Assembly (NCBI RefSeq): GCF_019649055.1
Contig: NW_026570236.1
Coordinates: forward strand, 1,426,001-1,490,000
Length of the DNA stretch: 64,000 nucleotides
Direction of reading: 5' to 3'
Origin: Paramacrobiotus metropolitanus
Lineage: Eukaryota > Tardigrada > Eutardigrada > Parachela > Macrobiotidae
Shown here: one piece after another, positions 43,924 to 59,100 of the stretch
How the letters are laid out: every line of letters starts with the position of its first letter
How positions within the stretch are numbered: the stretch's first letter is position 1
Translations under genes and position numbers: made by a program
Notes under the pieces: generated by a model
What the model was told of the DNA's origin: nothing
Seen by the model: only the letters and a program-made list of their open reading frames with translations
Databases searched by the model: none

Positions 43924-46900
43924 TTAAGAGGGAATAAATAGCCAGTATGTATACATTTGTCCCTTTCCTTTGACATTAATCATACCACGTTCTTCCACTT
44001 GGTACTTTGAAGTCTTAACGATTAATTCCGCAGTGGCGGAACTAAGATGCACTCGGGAATCTGCACCATACATCAAAATCCTCGACGCGGTATTTATCGT
44101 ATCGCCGAATCTACGATAAATAGTTTATAACATGCTAATTAAGTATATAACTAAAGCGGTGTATTGCTTCTAATTACGATCACGAATAGCCAACTCACAA
44201 ACAGTATCGTGGCACTTTAAGCCCAACCACGCCTGCTGCGCATCTGCCGGTATGCACTCCCGCTCGGAAAGCGGTGTCGTTAAATGACGTTTGAATAGAG
44301 GAATAAGTGCGAAGTAAGCGAGTGGCAAGACCGCAGATCTCTTGCGCGTGTTCGGTTCCGTTACGAATAGGTATACCACTAACCACCTGCAAATTAATTA
44401 GCAATTCGTTAAAAAGACCTAAAAAATTGCACTTAATTTTTTACCATGTAAGAATCTTTGATAGTTTCCACTTTGTACACATCAAAAAGATCCACCGCCT
44501 TATCGAACGCCATGTACACCTGCAGAGCATTTGCAGTTATTTTTTCGCTTAATCTAATACTGTATTTATAGTTTGTGCTAACCTCATTCAAAAACAACAA
44601 AACATCTTTTGGTTCGGTCAAAGCTAATACGTTCAAGAAACCGCCAATCTCTCTGAAATGCGACGACAATGGTTACACGGGCTGTATGAATATTTTCATA
44701 TAGACTTACGTAAACATCAAAGTCGCCAAATCGAACATTTCCGGTTTCGGGATAGTACCACTTCTCAATTCACCGATCACCGTTCTAAAACGCATCAAGC
44801 GGATTTTACGTAAGGAAATTCAGTGAACTGCGAAAAAGGCTGATACGCATACACTGGTAGCATTTCTCGCAGCAAAAGGTCACACCGTCTCTGTTCATCG
44901 ATTAGCTGCAGGGTTCGGGTCGCCACCTGTCGATCCAGTTCATCGGTGTAGGTTCCTAGACGCCTAATTACTTTCTCCATAAAGTTCGAGCCTTCCGTCC
45001 GGTCCATTGCTTCAGTGCAGGTAATCAGCAGCCGCGCAGCAGAAGGTCGTTCACTGGCGGAGGGGTTTAACGATGCTTCAATAACTGAAAACATGGGGTT
45101 CAGTCGTCTTGGCAGTTGATTGTCTTGTTCGACCCGCCATCTCCGCAAATCGTCTATCAAAAATATAAGACGCGAGTAATTTTCGCAAAGCAATACTAAA
45201 TTAAAAAAAAAACTGAGTTACCCGCAGTTTTGATTATATCCTCGTGTGCCATAATGTAAATCAACACAAACGCCACGGCTTGAATGTCGTGTTTTGGATC
45301 CTCGTCGTCAAGTACATCGTACACAGCCTGTTGACCTTGTGGATCATCGACAACAATATCGTTGTGTTTTAAGCGCTGTTCAAGACGCTGAAAGCCGGCA
45401 CGACCAATCTTTGCAGTAAAATGCTTGTCGATCAGACAGCAGTGAATGGTCAAGTTTCCATGGTACTTCACGGGAGAACGGTGCACTGCCCGCAGTCCCT
45501 ATAGACATAGTACCATACAACGGTATGACAATGCATTGCTTACATTGAGCTAATATTCTTATAATTATGCGTAAAGTACGAGTACAACTGCGCAGCAAAT
45601 TAAAAACCCATTAGCTTGTTGGTAGGTACAACAGCATTTTGCTACGGACAATAGTGAATATATATAGTTGAATATATATATGATATATATTCAACATTCT
45701 TTAATATTGTGTTTTACCCGTAAGATATCAAGTATGAATGCGAACTGTAGATCAAAGTCCACTGTCATTCTGGCCATGAGATCGGGTAGAGACCCCCTTG
45801 AGCAGTACTCCGAAATTAACGTAATCGATCCTTCGATAACGGTGAACCCAATGAAACGGCATACGTTGGTATGCTCCAGCTCTTGAGTCTAAATGCCCAA
45901 CAATGTAATCGTCGGTTTCAGTCACTTGTCACAGCCGTGGTAAAGACTAAAACTCACTGTTACGAAAAGGCCCAACCAGCTACAGCATGACAACCTTACT
46001 TTCTTTATAATTTTAAGCCCTGATTTAGATAGTGGAGTCAGAGACGAGGCCGGTGCGTTGAAAATGCGTAGGCGAGTAAGCCATACCATTTCCGAAGAGA
46101 CCACGTACATCTTTATCCGATGTTCGCTGCCAACAACCTGTTAACTCAAACAATTATCGACATGCAACTGTACCGTGTCTTCGACTTGGAGAAAAAGATA
46201 TTTGTGAAAAAAATCCGTACCGGTATGAGAAGTTCTGGTGTTATCCTCCATCGTGATTCATTCAAAGCGTGCGTTCGCATCGTCCGCCTGAAACATTCAG
46301 TTTGTTAAACACAGAAACGCTTACACGTTCTCTTGATTACTACCATCACTACCATGGCATACCAGATGATTATCAAAGATGCAACACAAATAACAACAAT
46401 AGCCGCAACTGTTCCAGCAATCGTTTCCACTGACAGAGTGCCTGCAAAGCCAAAAACTGATTCGACGCGATCCCCAGACGGTGGCAACGAGTATCGTTCT
46501 AATATTAAAAATTCGACACGTACCTGTACGGCAAATTGGCTTGTCGCCGCGATATCCGCAGCGTGGTTCATTGGGCGGTGGCCAAGGACCGAGCCATTCT
46601 ATTGGTTCGCCGGTTGGTCTCAGCTCGAGCTCTGGAACAACTTGTACGAAGAGCGTCTAAAAAAATATCAACAATTGTCAGGTTACCTTGAGGATGCTAG
46701 CACTGTTGGTGCGTTTTAGATACGAGTATGTTGTCCGCTGTATTCTGACTTACGCGCAACTCAGACGTATTCCACGACAGCTGATTCACACATTTCCGCG
46801 GAACTCGCTCCCCAGATGAGTCAATGTAGAGGTCGCTAACATCCGTGTGAAAGGTCCGATTCATTAGCCGCTTGGCCAGTTTGGCCCCGGATGCCCATGT

Positions 46901-49148
46901 CTCAGAACTATCCGATACCCTAAGCTCCTCCATGACCTTTTAACAGGAATAACCAGAATACTTAATCAATTTCAAAAAGCAGCTGAAGAACAATACGATT
47001 AGGGAGACAGAAATATATATCATTGACTGCAGTATATTTTTCCAGTATACGGTATACCTGAGCAACCATCATCATAGAGGCATAGGTACTACCAGGATGC
47101 GGGCTGACCTTAGACAGACATCTTGTTACTAACCGTACTAATGCATTTTCTGATGCACGTACTGGCTGAAATGACAGGTATGTGTGATTGTAATCTCTAT
47201 GGGAATGCCTTATCATTTCTTCTGAAAAGGTGTCCGAAGTGCTGGTATTTCCGTAAATCGACAGGTCGGACTCCACAATCAGTACGGACCGATATGCCTG
47301 CCGTATAATCTGTAAAATTACGATATTTCATAGTTGATACTGTACAAACTACAAAGCGTCCAGAACAAATTTGCATCATGCCAAGGCAACTATCAATGAT
47401 TAAATTATGCAGTTTCACGGTTTCCAAATTGCGCTTACAGGATCATCACTATCACCCTTATCCCAGGAGAGATAGCCTGGTGCGGTGCTCAGTCTAAAAG
47501 GAGTGGATATCACGTAAACCTAATGCAAAACAGACTGTGGCTAGATGTTGCAAATAAAATTATAAATAAAAAATTTGCTGTGAAACAGCATTACATGACC
47601 GCCTGAGAATTCTATAAAAATGCAAACTCGCATAATATATTTTTGTGAACTGCCTATATATTTACGTCATCCCATTATTTAAAGTCACATAGTACTAAAT
47701 GTACACTAACAGTACTATATAAATTATTGAAAAAGTCTTGAATATTCTTACATGCTCCCCCATCGTCATATTGAGACCTGCTGCTGTTTTCTGCATAATA
47801 CAATAACAAACTTTCGTTTGAACGCTCATATTTTCATAAACTTTACACATACGCAAAGTGCATATTGTTGGCATTGAGTTACGTGGTTTGGCTTACCAAA
47901 ATCTTGCGGAACTCCCCAGATTCACCAAAAAACAAGATAACTGCAACAAAAACCAGAATCGTGCACTATTATCCTGTTAATAACTTGCAGTTGCCACAAA
48001 ATAAACCGCTAGTGGCAACCCCTTCTCACTTCTTGATTGGGCGTTGAGCCGATTAAGAACCGCAACACGATCGACTCCTTCCTTCGAATTATACGATTCC
48101 ATAAACGGTTGAAATCCGTCACTCGAAAAGATTTTGAACAGCGCAAACCCAAACACATCCATGCCGGTATTGTAGCTCTTGTCCAGAAGAAATCCCAGCG
48201 TGTGCCATTTGAACATACTGCACAAATTTTGATACACACGAATACTGGTAGAAAACGAATTCGAGGTGGTGCTGATCCATGTAGGAGTAATGGCTTTATT
48301 GCGCATAATAGGCGCCACACTGAAATGCATCACTCACATTTGGCTGCGCGTAAAATACGAGTATCTTAAGTGACTTAAGTCTATCGTAAAACGTGTCATG
48401 TTGTGTGCTCATACGGCTGCTTTTTGCATAAGCATTAAGTGATCTAAACACATGACCTTTTTCAAAATATCGCGCCTCAGGGTCTTGAAAATTACGTGGT
48501 GAAATTAATTATTTAAAATATTTATATCGTCTCTTATGCTAGATATAAAAGTATACGACGTCGTTACGTGGTTATCATAAGAAGGTCAAGTCCAGTCACA
48601 ATAGGAAGTGTTTGCACAGCATCCTCGCAACCTAAAAAAGCATGATTACAGCAAATTAAATGACCATGCTGCTGCATTTTCTCATTGTACGGTTGTTACT
48701 GCTGTAGCACTAGAAGATTCTGTATCGGGCTTTGCAATAAAGACTGCAAATGAATGCAAATGTCTGTAAGTACGTTTTGTGTCTAGGTGGTACAGCAGCC
48801 TCAGCCATATGAATCCCTATACGTACCGGCAAAAATTAAGGTGGTAACCGTGCAAGCATTCCGGTGTGTGTCGTAGGTATCTCGATACAAATGCGGAGCA
48901 GAATAACTTATGCTGTCCCAACTCCAATCAAAGCAGTCATGATACTTGGTATCGGAAACGATCGTCTGCTTAAAATGCACATGAGGATACACGGTTTTGA
49001 TTCGCTCTAGCGACAGATCAAATGCCGGTCCCAAGTATGGCAACGATCCCAACATTGTCGGGTACAACAGTGTTAGAGTGTAAACTTGAACGTATACATC
49101 GGCGCAAGGTAGCGAAGAATTTCCAGCCGCCACCTGAGAGCTGTTCAT
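43924..49148 (-). CDS. Receptor-type guanylate cyclase with altered active site (gene E)
   Basis: Full set of domains across about 18 exons. Ligand domain: 48827-49148 (LYPTMLGSLPYLGPAFDLSL), a short exon near 48.6 kb (GCEDAVQTLPIVTG), about 47.99-48.33 kb (SVAPIMRNKAITPTWISTTS, then WHTLGFLLDKS), then VILFFGESGEFRKIL, LNMTMGEH, STAPGYLSWDKGDSDDP, IIRQAYRSVLIVES, HPGSTYASMMMVAQ, LAKRLMNRTF and WPPPNEPRCGYRGDKP. Membrane span about 46.35-46.45 kb. Kinase-homology about 45.2-46.1 kb (HTNVCRFIGF, HGNLTIHCCLIDKHF). Coiled coil LDRQVATRTLQLIDEQRRCD. Cyclase: MFT-EIGGF, KVETIKDSYM, VPRYCL, FGDTINTASRI; stop at 43924. The first metal Asp is Glu (44649-44651) and the Gly before the second Asp is Lys. 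No signal peptide is visible at the first exon found, so an upstream exon is likely. Tandem paralogue of gene F. Confidence 0.82.
45667..45695. repeat. AT-rich palindrome in an intron of gene E
   Basis: GTTGAATATATATA ... TATATATTCAAC, arms of about 13 bp, between two kinase-homology exons. Confidence 0.6.
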
Positions 49149-52100
49149 GTTGGCATACAAAAGTGTGGCTTTCTTTATGCAGGAAAATACAGATGTTGCA
49201 GCCTGTAAAGTACAGATAGCACAGATAATCTGCGCACAAATGCGCGCAACTCGGGGAAAGTGAAATTATTGTGTATCAAAACAGGAAGCTCTCCAAGAAG
49301 ATAGCCATAAATGCCGGATGCTGAAATTTTAAATGATGTGGATTGCGGATTTAAAATTAATAAAATTAGAAGAACCTACAAGCAGTATTTCTTAGATTTT
49401 CCGGTCATCTTCACGGGCATCAGAGTTTAATTCCCCAGGTCGTACCAATTTCTGGTTATAAAAACCGAAAATGTTGTTTGCACTAAATCCAGTACTGCGC
49501 TATTTTCAACTCCGTGACTTGCACTGAATGCACGATCAAATTTCAGGCAAATACCAATAAAAGGGAAGGGTATCAGGTTTATTTTAAGTACCCATGAGTC
49601 ATTAGCAAGGGTAGCTGTACCGGTACGTAATTCCCAGGTTGATTATCTGAATAAACTCGCTAAGTCCACTTGGCGGATTGTAAGTAAGCGGTTACCTAAC
49701 CATTTAGGAATCGCACTTGCATGCGAAACTTTAGCGTGTGACCCTGCTATCCACTCAAGCTCATTTGATTGTACGTATACGTAAGTAACGCAAGAACCTC
49801 TTCGATAGTCCAAATTCCTTTACCAGTGAAACACTGACACTGCCGGTAGATGAATGAGACTAAATGTAAAAATATTAAATCAGGATCAGTGTTTTACGCC
49901 TTCCATGCAAACCATGCCATCGTGGGGGATACTAGAGAAGTGACCGGAAGCACGAGCACGGTGAAGAAGATTACATTTCATCGCTCAAGTTCCAGCCACA
50001 CAGACAACCTTTTCCTGTTATTTTGTGAGAACAAAATAACAATACAGAAGACAGCACGTGCGCAGCGGTAGGTAAAAGGCATATTTCTCGATCCAACCAT
50101 CAAGAAATGAGAGAACGTAAACTGAGAACTCCAGAATGTTGAAAAAGTGCAGCGTGAACAGTTCAAAAAGGCGGCAAATAAAGGAAATACGGCAGTTCCT
50201 TCCGTCTGAATGGCTGGTGCAGTAGCAGCGTGGGAGGAGACAAAATTTTACGTAACACCAATTTTGATTATCGAGTTGAGTGGCTGGTAAACTTTACTCC
50301 TTGTCTGGCGGTATATGCGCAAAGACACCAAGCCGCTAATATTACTGGAAGATCCGAATATAATATAATTTGAAATTTTTGATTATGTTAAAATTTTGTA
50401 TTAATAAGAATAATGGAATACTCACAACGGAGCGGTTGTCCCTCTAGGCTTTGGACAACGGAAAACAACAGGCAGTATTAAATAACATCGAAACGTGACA
50501 ATAAGAAAACTGGCGGCTATTATGACGCTGTTCAAAGTGGATAACAGCAGAAAGCATTGACATAATGTTACAGTATATCAAAGCGAATTACTCTTCTATC
50601 GGTTGCGAACTTACGACAGAAGTTGTTGCTATTGTGGAAAATGAAGGTAGGCGACTGCATAACAGCTTTTAGTAGGTGTGTTTATCGGGCCCACCTTACA
50701 GTGATGTATTCTTTAATTTACAGAGTCAGACTATAAGTAGAAAATTAGTATGGTTATACTGAGAAAATAATTAACCCGGTGAACGGTTTGCTGAACACCG
50801 ACAGCTTGCAAACTTATTCCGTCATTGATCAGGAAGCATAATTGCATGGATATTACAACAATCGCAGTACTTTATGGCCTTATGAAACATCATTATGGGT
50901 TCATATATACCTTATTGAAAATCCGGAAATTTGACTACGTGAAAAAATAATAACAGATATCATTTTTCAACGCATTTACACAGCAGTCACAAATCGTTTA
51001 AGGGTCATCGGTATGAGGTTAGTTAATTATTTCGCACCCCCGGCCGTTTACTTAAACAGAAAAAGCTAAAATCATGGTCATCCATAGCGTAATGTGTTCC
51101 GACGTTGCACATGGCAAGGAAATTTAAACTTTTAATTACATAGAATACCAGGAACTATGCGGAAATCTTTAAATTAGGTCTGCGAAAGCATCCTGTCTTG
51201 GCTATACGCAGTAGGAGCAATAGAGCAAATAACGTATTCAAGATCATCACGGGAATAAAACCAGTACAAGTTTTTTTGCTAGAAAATTCCAGTCATTTGT
51301 GTTGTGGGCAGTAAAGATGAAATGGTGCTATACAAACGCTAATGCTGAAATAATGTTACTATACAGATATTCTTTGGCACTTGTAGGTGTTATTACATAT
51401 ATCTGTAGTTTGTGGTTCTAGTTTGTGGTTCTAGTTTGGCTTTCAAATTTATTTTAAAACTAGGAAGATGCACTATTGCATGCATTAGTAGACCGGAGCT
51501 CAGCTCATATTTTGGAGGTAGTTTTTAGCGCACACAGAGTATTTGAGTAGTCGTTGTGTTTTTACCAGCGCACCAAAGTGCGCGTTTAATTAGTCTTTAT
51601 GTCGGGAAGAAAAAATAACAGAATCTTCCCGAAAACAGGATTGCGGAATGATGGCAAATGTGGCCAAAGATGTAGGCCACCGTGTTTTTATATTAAAGCG
51701 TATGAATGTCGTCTAAGCGGTTCACCATGTGTGACTACCTGTTCTGACCAGCTCACCATGAGCGTAGCATGACTAGACACATTTATCGGAAGATGCCCAT
51801 TCTGTTTCTAACCTGATTTTAGTTTTGTTTCTTCTTCCGTTCGTACGGAACGTACCAATAAAGTTAGGGCTGCGATCTGGCCGCACAGTGAACTGGTGTT
51901 TCTCGATTCTGGTAATCGTAAGCATAGCTGCTTCGTGACCTCGCATCCTTTTCCAACCTGAACAGTCGATTGCTCCCTGGAAGCGCTGTATAAGCAGTTC
52001 CAGTTGAGATGCTTTAAGAGCATCGTTTTAATATTGGCCACCGTGTGACATAGATGTAGGTCACCGTGTGACGACACAATAAGGAAGTGACCTTACACTT

Positions 52101-53110
52101 CCGTGGCAGACAGACAGAATGACAGACAGACAGTTTTCTAGTTTTGTTGAATTTAGAGGACCTTCGCTGCGCTCCGGTCGATTAAAAATTTTCATCGCAG
52201 AATCAATTATTTTTGTGAGCCCCTGCTTTGCTTAAGTGTGAACATCTTTGGAGTTTATAAGCAGGAACGACATGTTCATGTTCATGGGATCTGTGCCAAA
52301 TGTGCCTGACCGTTTAAAAAAACAACACTCAAAGCCATGGCGTCGCTATGCTAAACAACTGTTTTTACTTACCACAGTTTAAAAATTCTGAATCATATGA
52401 AGAGCTCTCCACCTCAGAGCGCTCTTTATAATAAAACAGTTCCGCGAATATGAAAACGCCCGCGTCAGAGGATACGTTTACAAGGTTGTCAGGAAAAGGT
52501 AACAAGGTTGTCAGGCACCGTGTAATAACCATCTTGGATTCCGCGTTGCCGTCCCGGCACTCCCTACCTGTTTATTCCCAGGAAAGTCTTGCTCTTAAAC
52601 TCTTGCTTCCCCTTCGTCCTTTTCAGCAACCACTAGAATAACAACATCTGGTTGTTCACCCTAAATTTATCTTTGAAAATAAAACGTGAATTTAGTAGTG
52701 TGTCTGTATACGTACTCGGGTAGCTTTGTCTGAGTGGAAATGCATGCATGCATGTAGATTAGCATCCGCATCTGTTGATAGGGAAAGTATAAACCGTTTT
52801 GAAAGTCTCTGCGTTTAATCGTTGAATGTGTTGGACACTTGCACTTGGTCTGACCTTTCGATTTAGAACAATTCATATACAGGATCAGTTCAGAAGTATA
52901 TTATTAGTTATTGATTCAGAAGTATTAATTTTGTTATTTCGTATGAAGTGAGGGTCATTGAACAATGTCCTCAGTAAATACCAATGTACCGCAATTATCT
53001 TCTCAGTGTTCTCACAATCGGAATTTTGTACCGGCATTACAGTGAATTAACGTACAAGCATAGTCAAATTATAATGTCCAAACGTCAGCTACTCGTATAA
53101 ACCAAATAGG
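49149..53110. other. Large intergenic region between cyclase genes E and F
   Basis: Nearly 4 kb with no exon that I can support on either strand. The first exon or exons of gene E (signal peptide) may hide at the left end. Contains a GACA-type simple repeat at about 52106-52133. Open frames here are short and without protein character. Confidence 0.45.
52106..52133 (+). repeat. GACA simple repeat
   Basis: GGCAGACAGACAGAATGACA followed by GACAGACAG, an imperfect tetranucleotide repeat. Confidence 0.8.
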
Positions 53111-56100
53111 TCAAGGTGTAACAATTAGCCAGAACGTCCGCATTAATCCTTTTCCTTTAACCTCGATCATTCCACGATCCTCCACTTGATACGCGGAAGC
53201 GCTGACGATCAGCTCAGCTGCTGTCGAGCTCAAGTGTACTCGGGAGTCTTCGCCATACATCAAAATTCTGGATGCGGTATTTATCGTGTCGCCAAATCTG
53301 GAATTCAACGATCAGTGATTGTTGGTATTTAGTACTATTTACGTACATTCTTCTGACACTTGAATAGCAACAATACACACAACTCACAAACAGTATCGCG
53401 GCACTTTATGCCCAACCACACCGGCTGCACATCGACCAGAGTGCACTCCCGCACGAAACGCAGTATAGATGAAAAGCGTTTGGAAGGCAGAGAATGCTCG
53501 TAGCAGTGAGGTGGCAAGATCACAGATTTCTTGAGCGTGATGGGTTCCATTACGGATTGGTATGCCACTTACTACCTACGTTACATACTTCATTAATTTC
53601 CGATAAACCAAATAGAAGTACAGAATAACGACCACCGAGTGAGTATGCGAATAATTTACCAAATAGGAGTCTTTTATAGTTTCCACTTTGTATACATCGA
53701 AAAGGTCAACCACCCTATCGAACGCTATATACACCTACCGCAAAAACATTCTCTGTTTAAAATTACTTTATATTCGTGTCATTTTCAGTTTTCAGTATTT
53801 CTATATTCGGACTTACATCATTTAGAAATAATAAGACGTCTTTCGGATCGGACACAGCCAAAACGTTTAGGAAACCCCCGATTTCTCTACAGTTTTAAAT
53901 AAACTTCATAAACCCGCACACATACCGTATTTAGGAATCTTACGTGAACATTAAAGTTGCTGAATCGAACATTTCAGCTTTCGGTGTTGTGCCTCCACGT
54001 AGCTCTTCGATCACAGTACTGAAATATTATAACTTAGCAAATAAATTGAGATAGTCCAGTTAAATTACTTACCTTGGCAGCATTTCGCGCAGCACAACAT
54101 CGCATCGTCTACGCTCATCCAACAGTTGCAGCGTGCGGGTTGCCACCTGGCGATCCAACTCATCGGTATAATTGCCCAGACGATGGATCAGCCTCTCCAT
54201 CAAATTCCCTCCATCCACCCGATCGATAGCTTCGTTAAGGCTAGCAATTAGGCGATTAACGGACGGACGCTCATTGGCCGAGTGGTGCAGACAGGATTCC
54301 ATGGCCGCAAACAACGAGCCGAACTTCTTCGGCACCACGTTCCATTGTTCGGCCCTCCATTTACGTAATTCGGCTGCAAGACCCGATAGTTATACAGTTT
54401 GAGGGTCATACTGCGCAAGTACCGGTACCGGGTGTTTTCAAGGAATCTTCCCGCGTAGTGATGTAAAGTAATACACGTGCCATGGCATAGATATCGTTCT
54501 TAGGATCATTACCATGGACGATACAATATTCGTCCTGTCTGCTTTCATTATCCCTGGGACCACTCGCCGTTAGCAGTCGCTCCATGTGCTGGTATCCGGT
54601 ACGACCAATTTTTGCCGTAAAATGTTTGTCAATTAAACAGCAGTGTATAGTTAAATGCCCATGGTATTTGAGGGGAGAACGATGTATTGCTCGCAGTCCC
54701 TGCACAATAAACACAGCTTACCCATAAACAACCACGTAAGAAAGGGAAACGCACAGCATGGTGGAAGCTTAGTGTTATAAACACAACCAGCAGGATGTCT
54801 TAAATTATTTTTCAACCGCAGGTTCGAACTCAGATAATTGTGGATTCCGTACCCGTAAAATATCTAGCATGAACGCAGTTTGAAGGTCGACATCCACGGT
54901 CAGTTTGGACATGAGATCTGCGATAGAACCTCGCAAGCAGTGCTCCGAAATCAGGTTAATTGATTTCTCGATGATAGTGAATCCAATGAAACGGCATAAG
55001 TTGAGATTCTCCAGTTCATGCATCTGACTCATCGGAAAACAGGAGTAACTTAATTTCTGGACTGAGTAATTCGCTGTCAAAAGATATTACCGTAACAACT
55101 TACATTTTTTATTGCCCGTAGCATCGATTTCGTAAGTGGCAGAGGTGCAGCTGAGGAGACCGATATGTAGGTTGTTCGCAGTCGCGTCACCCATACCATT
55201 TGCGAGTAGGTCACATAAATCATAACGCGGAGTTCTTTGCCAACAATCTGTAGAGATCGTTAATACGTTTGCGCCTGAGAACATTTATTAGCACTGGCAG
55301 AAAAATTAAATACCGGTATAAGTTGGTCTGGTGGCACTCTCCAGCGTATCTCGTTTAATGCCTTCATCCGTACCGTGCGCCTGTATAAAGCGACGAAATA
55401 ATATTACACCAGCTGGCATTGATGCATACTGGTGCAACAACTTCCGTATCCTGCTAATGTTTTGGAGACTGCACGAACGCCTCTTTGCGTACCTTATCAC
55501 AATGACAGACACAATGCAGAGCAAAACAACAGCAGAAGCTGCTGCTCCAAGAACAATTTCCAGGGTTAGGGAAAAGATACCTGCAAGAGGTTACATCGAT
55601 CAGCAATCGAGCGCTGTTAAATCAAACAAGTAGCGCCTATTTTCGACGGCATAAATGATAAGGGCTAATAAATGCGGATCACACGTTCCATGCCTGTACT
55701 GCACTTAGGGTTGTCGCCACGAAAACCACAACGTGGCTCGTTTGGTGGTGGCCATGGACCAGGCCATTCCACTGCAGTCTGGTTGCTCCATCGCAATACA
55801 AAATCCGGGACGGTTTGCACGAGCAAAGTCTGTAATTCCAAGACAAACAACACATCTTTTTAGAGATCAAGGTAAGCGTAAATTTCTTTGCATTCTATCA
55901 TTCCTAAGTACCCGTATTTCCGATGTATTCCATGTTAGCTGGTTGACACAGGCTTGTGGATTCCTTTCCCCAACTGGGTCAATGTAAATGTCGCCCACAT
56001 CCGTGCTGAAAGTTCGATTCATCAATCGCTTGGCAAGCTTTCTCCCGGAAGACCATATTTCTACGTTTCCAGATATTCTGAGTTCTTCCATGACCTTTAA

Positions 56101-59100
56101 AAATATTTGCCAAAGAGTTAGTAAATAGAACGGTACAAATTACGTTACGTTAAACGTAGCCATTATAACACATTCACTTGCCTTAGTATCAAGTTTATTA
56201 TTTAGGAAATGGCTATAGGCACCCCCTTTCACCCCCGTAACCTATAGGCACCCCTTTTCGCACCCCCGCAGACTACAGGCACCCCTTTTCGATTAATCAA
56301 TCTCTGCACCCCGTTGCGTGCGAAAGCTATAGGCACCCCTACAGATATATTGTCCGTTGATGCTATGTTTTAAGGTCGAATTTCTTGACCTTAGAATGTA
56401 GAAAGTCGTTGCACTACCGGCTCCAGAATTTTTTCTCTTGTAATACGTATAAACTAGTCTGTAAAGCAGTGTCAAACTAGTACTGTCAAAGAGATAGACT
56501 CCAAAAATTCGTAGTCAGACGATCTGAAAGAGGCCCATTGTCTGGATGGAGTGTCTACTGCCTAGTACACTTTTTTATGTGATGCCTGACGAAGTCTTGT
56601 CAGATCGTCAACAAATCTTTGTCAACCAAAACAACTTTCAAAAAATCCTAGTTGGTGTGCTCTGGAAATAAAATACTGAAAATGGGTTCCTATAGTCCGC
56701 GAAAAAAAACAGGGTGCGGGAATTCTCTAACAGAAAAGGGGTGCCTATAGTAAAACAGGGTGCAAAAAGGGGTGCCTATAGCAAACGGAGGTGAAAGGGG
56801 TGCCTATAGTCTCACCCTATTATTTATTATAACTTATACTACTTAGTCGTACAATAACGTGTCAAACTGTATGCTCTACTAATGCGCAAACGAAGGTATT
56901 ACTAGGTTATCTAATATTTTGTAGAAATCAGCGCACCAAATCAAAACTTGTGCTTATTACGATTTACGAGTACCATCGTATGTCGGTGATTGACTCACCT
57001 GAGCAATGATCATCATGGAAGCGTACGTCGCTGCAGGGTGTGGACTGATCTGAAAAATCGCACCACAGAAGTGTACTTGCCAAGCGATTGATGGATCGAA
57101 TTTTCAGTGCTAAACCGTGGTACAAACCGTACAAGTGTTTACTGTTCTTACGGGCTGGAAGGGCCGGTAGGTATAGTTGTAATCCAGGCGAGAACGGTTG
57201 ATAATTTCTTGTGAAAATGTGCCGGATGATTTGGTTTTCCCGTATACCGATTCGTCTGCCTCCACAATCAACACAGATCGATACGCTTGTCGCACTATCT
57301 TTAGCAAAATCAATTTATAAAGTAATCCTTTCTGATCTGCCTAATATGTTTCTGCCCCACTCAGTTCGAATGTTTTGCTCACCGCGTCGTCAGCGTCACC
57401 TTTATTCCACGACAAATAGCCGGGTGCGGTACTTAGCCTAAATGGTGTTCCGATTACGTAAACCTAGAATCAAAATACTGGTTGGTGTAAGCACTTCGCC
57501 ACAATCTTTATTGTGGCAACGATTTGATGTTCCGCTTGCAAATATAGTACTGTAGCCGCCCGCACAAGTTGCTCCATTGGCAGATCCGGCCGCTGCCTTC
57601 TCCCTGCACACACTGCGCTGAACAGCGAGCAATGTGAGGCCAAATATCCGTATACCTCACTCTGTGGGGCAACTTGTGCGGGCGGCTACAGTATCACAAT
57701 GATCACTGCGTCTTGCTTATGTCACGGCAAATTCTGGTGCACGCAACAGAGTATTCCATGTTACGCTTAATCCTCTTCGTGTTAGATTTTCTTACATGCT
57801 CCCCCATCGTCATGTTCAGCCCGGCTGCTGTTTTCTACAAAGCGCGATGCGTTTACTTTGCAAATTAGTTGCGGGAAATAAATCGTTTTTCGTCAGCCTT
57901 ACCAGAATTTGTCGAAATTCGCCGGATTCACCAAAAAAGAAGTATACTGAAAACAAATACAATTTTCATCGATAGTCTGTGCCTCTATGGTAATATGATT
58001 TTACCAGCGCAACCATACGCTAAGATTACTTCTACTGTTCTACATGCAGTTGTATTATTATTTACTTCGGGCTTTAGCATTGAGACGGTTGAGAATTGCA
58101 ACACGGTCGACACCTTCCTTTGAGTTGTACAATTCCAGGTACGGCTGAAATCCGACACGTGAAAAAATCTTGGAAAGCTGTACACCAAATATAGCCATGC
58201 CCGTGTCGAAGCTCTTGTCAACCAGGAAACCCAGTGTGTGCCAGTTGAACAGAGCGCATAAGTTATCAAAGAGCCGGATGTAGATGTAAAAAGAGTTTGC
58301 CGTCATCCCGATCCATGTTGGTGTAAGGATTTTGTTGCGGAGGATTGGCAATGTGGCTACGCTGAAACAGTTGCAATCTTATATCAACTATTGTGCTTCT
58401 GTGTGCTTCGCTTGATTGTTATAATAAAGAGTTTCGTGTCGTCGTGCGACGCTCCTTAAAGCAATAGAAAATCCAGCAAACGCACTACATAGAAAAGTCA
58501 ACTCTGGGATAGAAATGGTAGCGTAAGCCATACATAAAAAAGCGAAGAAAGTGTTTTGAAGTTTTCTACTATTTAGAATCTTTATCCAAAGATCTGGACT
58601 GCCAGAGCGCTTTAACGTCATTGCATTACTGTATCGATCCGCACAATTCAGAGTCATGTCCAGTCACTATAAAGACAAATATCCGTACCTAGTGATCATC
58701 AAAAGGTTAAGCTCCGTAAGAACCGGTAGTATTTGAACCATGTCATCGCAACCTGCAAAAAGATGGTTGCTATATTTGGGCACGTTGAATGACACTATCA
58801 ACACCATACCAATGACGAATCTTGCTTAAATTAGCCATGTTAATAACAAACTGAATGTACAAGTGCAGCGTTGGAGTCATCGCAATGATATGTTTCGACT
58901 GCAAAAGAACTATAGATATATGTGTAAACTGGCATTTGAGACGATAGCAATTTTTTTAACTGTAGCAGCTTTTTTAACTTATCCATTTATTTATTTAAGA
59001 AAAATAAATGCTCAAGAAGGGGACGCTGGTTATCTGGATCAAAGCGCATATACTTACCGGGAAAGATTAGCATCGTAGCCATGCAAGCATTTCGATGCAC

